This document shows, in pieces, positions 56,850 through 64,000 of a DNA stretch of 64,000 nt. A program made the position numbers and the translations under genes. The DNA is from Acidobacteriota bacterium (lineage in GTDB: Bacteria; Acidobacteriota; Blastocatellia; Pyrinomonadales; Pyrinomonadaceae): contig JADJWI010000008.1 of the NCBI GenBank assembly GCA_016716435.1, forward strand, positions 372,001 to 436,000, in the 5' to 3' direction. The notes beneath the pieces are model-generated. The model ran no database searches and was not told where the DNA came from. It saw only the letters and a list, made by a program, of their open reading frames with translations. The stretch's first letter is position 1. The number at the start of each line of letters is the position of its first letter.

Positions 56850-59800
56850 ATGCAATGGTTAGCTGAGATCTGTGTACATCGTCCGGTGTTCGCTACCGTG
56901 ATCGTGCTCTTCATCACGGTTGTCGGCGGCTTTAGCTTTTTTACGCTTGGCGTTGACCGGTTTCCGAAGATCGACCTGCCGACGATCTCCGTCTCAACAG
57001 GCAATCCCGGTGCTGCCCCGGAGGAGATCGAAGCTGAGGTCACGGACATTGTCGAGGCAGCTCTTAACACGGTCCCGGGTGTTGAGGAAATGCGGTCAAG
57101 TTCGTCGCGTGGCCGCTCGAACGTAACACTCACCTTTAACCTCGAAAAAGATCCGGACGTTGCGTTCCAGGAAGTGCAACAGAAGCTTAGTGGCATTGCA
57201 AATCGCCTGCCGGACACCGCCGATCCGCCAGAGGTTCAGAAGTCGGACCCGGACTCGCAGCCGGTCATTCAGTACGTGATCTCAGCTCCACGCGACGTTA
57301 TCGAGCTTTCAACCCAGGTCGAGGAGTTGATCCAGAAGCGGATCGAGTCGGCGGATGGAGTCGGCGAGGTCTTCATGTACGGCCAGCGTCGGCGGCAGGT
57401 CCGTATCAGCATCAACCCCGAACGCCTCCGGGCCTACAACATTTCGGTCACTGAAGTTGTAAATGCCGTTCGTGCGCAGAACCAGGAACTTCCTGGCGGT
57501 GATCTTGTCGAAGGGCCGCGAACGCTCGGTGTCCGCACCTTAAGTAAGCTGACCGAGGTCGCTCAGTTCAACAATATCGTCATCACGACCCGCAACGGCT
57601 TTCCGATCAAGGTCTCAGACATCGGCCGCGCCGAGGAGAGCGGGGTCGAGCCGACAACATCAGCCTCATTGGATGGCGTTCAGTCGGTTTCGGTCGGTGT
57701 GCGAAAGCAGGCCGGTGCGAATACCATCGCGGTCATCAGGAACGTGAAGGACCGAATGGCACAGATCATTCCGAACCTTCCCGATGATATGAATGTCGTG
57801 ATCATTCGTGACCAATCGGAGTTCATTGAAAATTCGCTCCACGCCATTGAGGAGCATCTGATCCTAGGCGGGCTCTTTGCCGCGATCATCGTTTTCTTTT
57901 TCCTTTGGAATTTCCGCTCAACATTTATCGCAGCACTCGCGATCCCGATCTCTATCATTGGTGCCTTTGCGGCGATCTCGGCATTTGGTTACTCGCTGAA
58001 TCAGATGACGATGCTGGCCCTGACGCTGATGGTCGGCATTGTGATCGACGACGCGATCATCGTTCTTGAAAACATTTACAGGTTCGTTGAAGAAAAGGGA
58101 ATGACGCCGGTCCAAGCGGCGATCGAGGGCACAAAAGACATCGGCCTTGCAGTTCTCGCGACGACGCTTTCGCTACTGGCGGTCTTTATTCCGGTCGGTT
58201 TCATGACAGGGATCGTCGGCCGGTTTATGTCGTCCTTCGGCTTGACGTCCGCGGCGGCGATCGCGATCTCGTTGGTCGTTTCGTTTACGCTGACGCCGAT
58301 GCTTGCCTCTCGCTGGATCAAGCGGCCGGAGCGAAAGGAAGCCGAAAATGACGGCAGCGGCGAAAAGAGCGGCGGCCACGGGCACGACTCAAAGTCAGGC
58401 AAGTTCTGGCAAAAGATCGACGGCGGCTATACCTTCATGCTCAAGCTCGCGATGGCGCATCGCTGGGCGATCGTGTTGATCTGCATTTTGACGGTGGCAT
58501 CTATCTTCCCGCTGTACAAATACGTCGGCATGGCGTTTTTGCCCGATGAGGACGAATCGCTTTATCAGGTCAATCTTCGCGGCCCGCAGGGCACATCGCT
58601 CTCGGCAACGCAAAGCATCCTGGACCGCATCGCCCGCGACATCCGGGCCGAGGTTCCGGGTGTGAAATCTACACTAGTATTAGCCGGATTCGGCCGGGGC
58701 CGTGGACCCAATAATGGTTTTATAAATGTTTCGCTTGTGCCGGTAAGCGAACGCGATCTTTCGCAGTCTGAACTGATCAACAAGACCCGTCAGATCGCCC
58801 GAAAATATTCCAATAAGGACTACCAGATAAGTGTCTCCGCGTCGTCCTCGATCGCGGGCAGTATTGGGCTCGGCCGCGGCGGCAGCGGCGTTGGGTATTT
58901 TATTGCAGGGCCTGATATGGCTCGGCTTAACGACTACGCCAACATACTGGTCGAGAAAATGAAGGCCGACCCGGCCTTCCGCGACCCAGATTCCTCGGTC
59001 GAGGTCGGAACGCCGGAGATCCGGGTTGCGATCGATCGGACAAAGGCAGCCGACCTTGGCGTAAGAGCCGGTGACGTGGCTCAGGCACTTAACACTCTTG
59101 CGGCCGGACAGATCGTTTCGTCGTACAGCGAGGGATCGAATCAATATGATGTAGTGGTTCGGGCCGATGAGCCATTTCGGCGAGACCGCAGCAATTTCAA
59201 TCTCTTTACAGTGGCATCGACCAACGGCGGAACGGTTGGCCTCGACCGCGTCGTACGGCTCGAAGAAGGCCTCGGGCCTTCAACCATCAACCGGCTGAAC
59301 CGTTTGCGGCAGGTTTCGGTAAGCGCCGGGCTTCCGCCAAACACCTCTGAATCAGATGCACTCGCCAAGCTCGAAACGTATGTTAAGGAACTAAATCTTC
59401 CGGCGGAATATGTTTCCGGAGTGACGGGACAATCGAAGGAACTGCAAAAGGCATATGAGAGCTTTATGCTGGCGTTCCTTCTTTCCTTCGTCTTTATGTA
59501 TCTGGTGCTTGCTGCTCAGTTCGAATCGTTCATTCACCCGATCACTATTTTGCTGACTCTTCCGCTGGCGGTGCCTTTCGCTCTGCTCTCGACAGCACTT
59601 GCCGGGCAAACGCTGAACATCTTTTCTGCACTCGGCATCTTGCTCTTGTTCGGAATCGTGAAAAAGAACGCCATTCTGCAGATCGACCACACCAACTCGC
59701 TTCGGGCTAAGGGTATGAATCGCTACGATGCGATCATTCAGGCGAACCGCGACCGATTGCGGCCGATCCTGATGACAACGCTCGCTCTAGTAGCGGGAAT

Positions 59801-60110
59801 GATCCCGCTTACGCTCGGAACTGGAGCCGGTGCGGCGACCAACCGTTCGATCGGCATTCTGGTTGTCGGCGGCCAATCGCTCTGTTTGCTGCTTACTCTT
59901 CTTGCGGTTCCCGTGTTCTATTCGCTATTTGACGATGCCGGCGAAAACAAATTTTTCCGAACTATCGGCGACGGGCTTGGCCGAATGAAGGACGCGGTCA
60001 CCAAGCCATTCTCGGCAGCATTCTCGAGCAAGTTCAGCAAGACCAAAGAAGAATCAGGTGCGGTTGATCTCGACAGCGACGACCTAGTGGAGGGCGGTAG
60101 ACGAGCTTAG
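56850..60110 (+). CDS. RND efflux pump, inner-membrane permease (AcrB/HAE1 family)
   Basis: 1086 residues, 12 membrane helices in two repeats. The proton-relay aspartates are in GIVIDDAIIVLENIYRF near residue 399, and the relay Lys is in GIVKKNAILQIDHTNSL near 936. The start WLAEICVHRPVFATVIVLF is typical. An uncommon Gly/His/Lys-rich loop (ENDGSGEKSGGHGHDSK) lies on the cytoplasmic side between the two halves. Proton-driven export of drugs or other amphiphiles; substrate unknown. The gap to the adaptor gene is 18 bases. Confidence 0.94.
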   Translation: MQWLAEICVHRPVFATVIVLFITVVGGFSFFTLGVDRFPKIDLPTISVSTGNPGAAPEEIEAEVTDIVEAALNTVPGVEEMRSSSSRGRSNVTLTFNLEKDPDVAFQEVQQKLSGIANRLPDTADPPEVQKSDPDSQPVIQYVISAPRDVIELSTQVEELIQKRIESADGVGEVFMYGQRRRQVRISINPERLRAYNISVTEVVNAVRAQNQELPGGDLVEGPRTLGVRTLSKLTEVAQFNNIVITTRNGFPIKVSDIGRAEESGVEPTTSASLDGVQSVSVGVRKQAGANTIAVIRNVKDRMAQIIPNLPDDMNVVIIRDQSEFIENSLHAIEEHLILGGLFAAIIVFFFLWNFRSTFIAALAIPISIIGAFAAISAFGYSLNQMTMLALTLMVGIVIDDAIIVLENIYRFVEEKGMTPVQAAIEGTKDIGLAVLATTLSLLAVFIPVGFMTGIVGRFMSSFGLTSAAAIAISLVVSFTLTPMLASRWIKRPERKEAENDGSGEKSGGHGHDSKSGKFWQKIDGGYTFMLKLAMAHRWAIVLICILTVASIFPLYKYVGMAFLPDEDESLYQVNLRGPQGTSLSATQSILDRIARDIRAEVPGVKSTLVLAGFGRGRGPNNGFINVSLVPVSERDLSQSELINKTRQIARKYSNKDYQISVSASSSIAGSIGLGRGGSGVGYFIAGPDMARLNDYANILVEKMKADPAFRDPDSSVEVGTPEIRVAIDRTKAADLGVRAGDVAQALNTLAAGQIVSSYSEGSNQYDVVVRADEPFRRDRSNFNLFTVASTNGGTVGLDRVVRLEEGLGPSTINRLNRLRQVSVSAGLPPNTSESDALAKLETYVKELNLPAEYVSGVTGQSKELQKAYESFMLAFLLSFVFMYLVLAAQFESFIHPITILLTLPLAVPFALLSTALAGQTLNIFSALGILLLFGIVKKNAILQIDHTNSLRAKGMNRYDAIIQANRDRLRPILMTTLALVAGMIPLTLGTGAGAATNRSIGILVVGGQSLCLLLTLLAVPVFYSLFDDAGENKFFRTIGDGLGRMKDAVTKPFSAAFSSKFSKTKEESGAVDLDSDDLVEGGRRA

Positions 60111-60114
60111 TCCA

Positions 60115-61947
60115 ATGAGTATTACAGCGCCCCTTACATGTCCTATCGCGCGCTTTGGAGCGTGGCCGGCGGCAATCATGCTGGCGGCCCTTTCTGCCGT
60201 GCAGGTTGTGGCCGGGCAGGACGCTCCACCTCCGCTTCCATCGCCGACACCTATCCCGATCGAGCGCACAACGCCCGCGGATCTTCCGGATGAACCGCCT
60301 CCGGTCGCACCCGATTTCAAGGCTCCGTCGCGTCCGCTTCCCACGACGGACCGAATTGGCGTGGACGTTGGCAACCAGGTGCCGCTGACGCTTGATAACG
60401 CTATCCGCTTGGCGCTCGAGAACAACAATGCGATAGCTATTTCACGGAATGACGTTGAGATCGCTGAGTTTAACCTGCGAAGGGTTGAAGGCGTTTATGA
60501 CCCCCTGATATTCTCGGATGCCTTTTATGAAAGATCGACCACGCCGACTGCCTCGGCCATCGGCGGTGCGGTCAATGGAGCCGTGACACAGACGCGACTA
60601 TTCGGCTCGGGCGGAGTGCAGGGGTTTACGAGGAAGTTCGGCGGCTCCTACGTTGCCCGGTTCGATTCGACACGTTCGACTACGAGCAATACCAACGCAT
60701 TTCTCAACCCAAACTATCCTTCGCTGCTTACGGTTCAATACACGCAACCGCTGCTTCGAAATCGGGCAACCGACAGCAACCGCCGGCAGATCGAGATCGC
60801 GAAAAAGAACCTGAGCCTGACCGATTCGCAGTTTCGTGCACAGGCGATCGAGGTCATCTCGCAGGTCGAGCAGGCGTATTGGAATTTGGCATTTGGGTTA
60901 AGGAACCTGCAGGTCCAGATCGATGCTGTAAAGCAGGCTCGGGCACAGCTTGAAAGCAATGAGCGGCTGGTTTCACGCGGGGTGCTCGCCCCGATCGAGG
61001 TTGTCGCGGCAACGGCCCAGGTAACATCGCTTGAGCAGAACGTATTCGCGGCGCAAGAGGATGTCACCAGAAATGAGAACATTCTGAAGACCCTGATCGC
61101 CCCCGAACGCGATGCTTCGGTCTGGGCTCAGGCTCTGACACCGGTTTCGCCAGTGAGCTTTGAGGCTCCGAGGATCGGGCTCGAGGTGGCGATAGCTGAA
61201 GCCTTGAAGAACCGTCCCGAGATCGCTCAGCTCGAAACCAGCGTCGAGATCAACAAGATCGACAAGGCCTTTTTCGAAAACCAAACGAAGCCGCAGATCG
61301 ACCTCGTAGGTTCGTACTCGTCACAAGGCCTTTCGGGAGCCGAGACAGAGCGGGCTATCGATCCGACGACAGGTATCAGCCGCGTTCCGCCAAACCTGGT
61401 CGGCGGCTATCTTACATCGCTCGGTAGTTTAATATCTCAGGACTACCCGACCTTTCGCGTCGGTGTCACGATAACGCTTCCGTGGGGAAATACTGCGGCG
61501 AAGGCCGATCTCGGCCGCACACTGGTTGAGGAACGCCGCATCGGGAACCTGCGGGCACAGGCCGAGCAGGCAATAGAGGCCGAGGTTCGTAACGCCCTGC
61601 AAGCTCTTCGTTCCGCCGAGGCACGGGTTGCTTCGGCATTGGCGAATCGTTCCGCCGCCGAGCAGCTCTATGAAAGCGAACGGCGGCAGTTCCAGTCCGG
61701 GACGACCACATTTTATCGTGTCCTTGAACGGCAGAATGACTTGATCGCTTCGCAAGGCCGCGAGCTGCAGGCGCAGACGGACCTCAACCGGGCGATCTCC
61801 GAGTTTCAACGGGCGACCGGTACAACGCTCTCAGCAAATAATGTCTCGGTTACTGACGGCCGCAACCTCTTATTCCGAAGTCGCGACCGCGAATTCACAT
61901 TCAACGCACGGCCGCTTCTCCCTGTGAGTTCGGCGCCGAAAGATTAA
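60115..61947 (+). CDS. TolC-family outer-membrane efflux protein
   Basis: 610 residues. N-terminal export signal (AAIMLAALSAVQVVAGQ) and a Pro-rich stretch (DAPPPLPSPTPIPIERTTP) are followed by the TolC repeats: PLTLDNAIRLALENNNAIAISRNDVEIAEF and, in the second half, LEVAIAEALKNRPEIAQLETSVEINK. The coiled-coil helices end with YRVLERQNDLIASQGRELQAQTDLNRAISEFQRATG. It forms the trimeric exit channel for the RND pump. It starts four bases after the permease stop. Confidence 0.92.
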   Translation: MSITAPLTCPIARFGAWPAAIMLAALSAVQVVAGQDAPPPLPSPTPIPIERTTPADLPDEPPPVAPDFKAPSRPLPTTDRIGVDVGNQVPLTLDNAIRLALENNNAIAISRNDVEIAEFNLRRVEGVYDPLIFSDAFYERSTTPTASAIGGAVNGAVTQTRLFGSGGVQGFTRKFGGSYVARFDSTRSTTSNTNAFLNPNYPSLLTVQYTQPLLRNRATDSNRRQIEIAKKNLSLTDSQFRAQAIEVISQVEQAYWNLAFGLRNLQVQIDAVKQARAQLESNERLVSRGVLAPIEVVAATAQVTSLEQNVFAAQEDVTRNENILKTLIAPERDASVWAQALTPVSPVSFEAPRIGLEVAIAEALKNRPEIAQLETSVEINKIDKAFFENQTKPQIDLVGSYSSQGLSGAETERAIDPTTGISRVPPNLVGGYLTSLGSLISQDYPTFRVGVTITLPWGNTAAKADLGRTLVEERRIGNLRAQAEQAIEAEVRNALQALRSAEARVASALANRSAAEQLYESERRQFQSGTTTFYRVLERQNDLIASQGRELQAQTDLNRAISEFQRATGTTLSANNVSVTDGRNLLFRSRDREFTFNARPLLPVSSAPKD

Positions 61948-61956
61948 GCCCTTTTA

Positions 61957-63660
61957 TCAGATCTTATAACCACCGCGAGTCAATGCAGTCTCGAAGCCGA
62001 CCTTATCGACGGCCTTTATATAAGCGTCTCGCGGCTCGACGATCCCTTTCTGGACGAGTGCGAACAAGGCATCATTTAGAACAACCATCCCGTGGTTCTT
62101 GCCGGTCTGCATGGCCGATGGTATCTGGAATGTCTTCCCCTCGCGTATTAGGTTGCTGATCGCGGGCGTGACTATTAGTACCTCGAGTGCTGCGACGCGT
62201 CCGCCGCCTTTCTTCGGCAAGAGCGTCTGGGCGATAACGCCCTTGAGCGATTCGGAAAGCATTACGCGGATCTGCTGCTGACGGTCGGCGGGAAACTGGT
62301 CAATGATGCGGTCAATGGTCGAGGACGCGGTCGTCGTGTGGAGCGTTCCGAAGACGAGGTGGCCCGTTTCGGCGGTCTCGATGGCGATAGAGATCGTCTC
62401 AAGATCTCGCATTTCGCCGACGAGCACGATGTCCGGGTCTTCGCGGAGAGCGGCACGGAGAGCGTCCTTAAATGAACTCGTGTGGTTGTGGACCTCACGC
62501 TGGTTGATCAGGCACTTTTGGTTTTCGTGAACAAATTCGATCGGGTCCTCGATGGTGATTATATGGTCATCACGGTTCTTGTTTATCGAGTCGATCATCG
62601 CGCAGAGCGTGGTCGATTTACCCGAACCGGTCGGGCCGGTAACGACGACAAGGCCTTTCGAGAGATTGCAAAGATCCATTATTGCCTTTGAGAGGCCAAG
62701 GTCCTCGGCCGTCAGGATCTTTGAAGGTATAACGCGGAACACGCCGCCCGAGCCCTTTCGGTCGCGGAATACGTTGCAGCGAAAGCGGGCGAGCCCGGCG
62801 ATCTCATAGGCAAAGTCGGTATCGTTTCGCCGGCCAAATTCCTCGCGGTTCTTCTCCGGCATTATCGACGTAAGAAGCTCGGAGATCGTTTCAGGCGTTA
62901 GCGTGCCTTCATCAGATTCAAGCGGCTGTATCCGTCCGTCCTTGCGGATCATCGGCACCGCCTCTGCCGAAAGGTGAAGGTCGGAAGCACCAGATTCCGC
63001 CATCTTGCGGAACATCGCTTCCATTCGGTCAACCATCACAAGATTCACCTTGCGGCGGTCGGTCTGGCGACGGTCAACGAGCGGAGCGGCCTCCACCATA
63101 ACAGGGGCGGCTTCGATCTCCGGCTCCGGGACATATTCGCGGGGCGGTGGGATGAATCCCGAAGGATCCTCATAGAGCGGCGGGATGAATCCCGAAGGAT
63201 CCTCATAGAGCGGCGGAAGTGATTCGGACGCCGCGTGGCTGTCAAAAACTTCGATCGCGGGAAGTTCGGCTGCGACGGTTTCTACAGGTGAGCTTGGAAG
63301 ATCCTCGAAATGCAGAGGCTCCATCACCGGAGAATTCGAGACCCCACGCGATTGGCGCGAAAAGATCGGCTTTACCGATACGACGAAACCCGCGGGCGAT
63401 TTGCGAATGTGAAACTGGAAATTGCCAAGATTGTGCGGATGGGTGAATTCGACCTCATTGGAGGACGGGAGCTGCATCCGGACGTCCGGCGGGATCAACG
63501 GAAAAATGAGCCCCGTGATCTCGGACCCGGAAAGCGATTCGGGAGCGACCTCGGCCATGCCGGTAGTAGAGAGTACGACCGGGCTTTTGTTGGGTTCGAG
63601 CCTGAGTTCTTCGCTCGAACTAGACATAAGTACACTTAGATACTGGTTCAGTTTATCCAT
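61957..63660 (-). CDS. PilT-like type IV pilus retraction ATPase with long N-terminal extension
   Basis: 567 residues from the ATG at 63660. The PilT/PilU ATPase core starts near residue 210 (MVDRMEAMFRKMAESGASDLHLSAEAVPMIRKDG). Walker A is GPTGSGKSTTLC near 340, followed by ITIEDPIEFVHEN (Asp box), GEMRDLETISIAIETAETGHLVFGTLHT (Walker B and His box). The C-terminal AIRxGK-like NLIREGKTFQIPSAMQTG motif of retraction ATPases is present. The first 210 residues have a small beta domain (possibly PilZ-like) and a Pro-rich linker with an exact 11-residue duplication. Typical PilT is about 350 residues. Confidence 0.88.
   Translation of the reverse strand: MDKLNQYLSVLMSSSSEELRLEPNKSPVVLSTTGMAEVAPESLSGSEITGLIFPLIPPDVRMQLPSSNEVEFTHPHNLGNFQFHIRKSPAGFVVSVKPIFSRQSRGVSNSPVMEPLHFEDLPSSPVETVAAELPAIEVFDSHAASESLPPLYEDPSGFIPPLYEDPSGFIPPPREYVPEPEIEAAPVMVEAAPLVDRRQTDRRKVNLVMVDRMEAMFRKMAESGASDLHLSAEAVPMIRKDGRIQPLESDEGTLTPETISELLTSIMPEKNREEFGRRNDTDFAYEIAGLARFRCNVFRDRKGSGGVFRVIPSKILTAEDLGLSKAIMDLCNLSKGLVVVTGPTGSGKSTTLCAMIDSINKNRDDHIITIEDPIEFVHENQKCLINQREVHNHTSSFKDALRAALREDPDIVLVGEMRDLETISIAIETAETGHLVFGTLHTTTASSTIDRIIDQFPADRQQQIRVMLSESLKGVIAQTLLPKKGGGRVAALEVLIVTPAISNLIREGKTFQIPSAMQTGKNHGMVVLNDALFALVQKGIVEPRDAYIKAVDKVGFETALTRGGYKI
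63149..63214. repeat. Exact 33-bp tandem duplication inside the PilT-like gene
   Basis: Two identical 33-base units (63149-63181 and 63182-63214) encode PPLYEDPSGFI twice. The identity at silent positions suggests a recent duplication. Confidence 0.9.
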
Positions 63661-63765
63661 TGTTTCGAAGGCACGGGAGCGATCAGTGAGGTAAAAGAAC
63701 GAAGGGTGCCCTTTGCAGAACACCCTATAAGATTAGCACAGCCGAACAGCTTTTGTCAGCGTTTT

Positions 63766-64000
63766 TTATATCGTGATGGCTTCCTGATATTCGCCCCAAA
63801 CGCCGCGTAGAGCGTGGCCGATCTCGCCGACTGTGACCGATGCCTCAACGCAATCAAGAATCCGCGGGAGAAGGTTCTCCGTTCCCGCTGCAGCTTCTTT
63901 TAGTTTCCGCATTGCCGTATCCGCTATTGCCGCATCTCTCCGACTACGCAAAGCTTGAAGCCGTTCGACCTGGTCGCGTTCGATGGCCGGATCTACGGAA
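63766..64000 (-). CDS. Methylmalonyl-CoA mutase, C-terminal end of the catalytic chain (partial)
   Basis: Partial gene that continues beyond the window. The visible end contains DPAIERDQVERLQALR, then AAIADTAMRKLKEAAAGTENLLPRILDCVEASVTVGEIGHALRGVWGEYQ, which is the end of the barrel domain of methylmalonyl-CoA mutase. The stop is at 63766. The enzyme uses adenosylcobalamin to interconvert methylmalonyl-CoA and succinyl-CoA. The chain ends right after this domain, so the B12-binding domain would be encoded separately, outside the window. Confidence 0.85.
   Translation of the reverse strand, partial: SVDPAIERDQVERLQALRSRRDAAIADTAMRKLKEAAAGTENLLPRILDCVEASVTVGEIGHALRGVWGEYQEAITI

Overview
The window is a gene-dense bacterial chromosome segment. 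Its gene content fits an acidobacterium, most likely of the Blastocatellia/Pyrinomonadaceae type: an Oar-like TonB-dependent receptor with a carboxypeptidase-regulatory domain, a DUF5666 protein, a Ser/Thr kinase fused to a TolB-like domain and TPRs, FecR-like secreted proteins, a cohesin-carrying secretin, and intergenic DNA full of short degenerate repeats. The taxonomic call is inference. No rRNA, tRNA or CRISPR array was seen.

Layout. 1-1976 (minus): three tandem secreted paralogues with a DxDxDxK calcium-loop-like C-terminus; the first runs off the window. 2157-4370: coaBC and a family-4 uracil-DNA glycosylase. 4424-9030: carotenoid locus (crtB, crtI, UbiA prenyltransferase, fused CruF-IPP isomerase), a combination that points to C50 bacterioruberin-like pigments. 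9074-12691: isoaspartyl peptidase, a four-helix-bundle gene bracketed by inverted repeats, cinA, and a TVP38-like membrane protein. 12828-19590: a compact secretin / two pseudopilins / PilM-like operon followed by an ECF sigma factor, zinc-finger anti-sigma and bactofilin-like protein; similar GGAACT-type promoter motifs stand before both the secretin and the sigma gene. 19737-24763: DUF5666 protein, Oar-like receptor and a LolA-like protein. 24830-28601 (minus): nucleotide-sugar epimerase, UDP-glucose dehydrogenase, and two FecR-like paralogues. 29075-31548: orphan xylose-type binding lipoprotein, ROK kinase, small unknown. 31660-39903: rimP-nusA-infB-rbfA-nrnA-btuR-pgpA-DUF1835 run, with an attenuator-like leader before rimP and no ylxR. 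39911-42913: corA, infA, M24 aminopeptidase.

42914-48120 is a degraded accessory zone. It holds an IS3-like element, four degenerate arrays of about 9 bp period, a heptamer array, several REP-like repeats, an orphan ComJ (nuclease inhibitor) homologue, an M1 aminopeptidase whose HExxH is destroyed and which is truncated just after it, and a C-terminal fragment of a surface protein.

48123-54229: acyl-CoA synthetase, then a regulatory block made of a zinc-finger anti-sigma-like protein, a divergent sigma-70-like protein with a roughly 160-nt structured leader that has a weak c-di-GMP-I-like core, and a Ser/Thr kinase. This block and the secretin/ECF block are the best candidates for something undescribed. 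54399-64000: glutaredoxin, 2Fe-2S ferredoxin, rhodanese, a complete RND tripartite efflux operon, a PilT-like ATPase with a long N-terminal extension, and the C-terminal end of methylmalonyl-CoA mutase.
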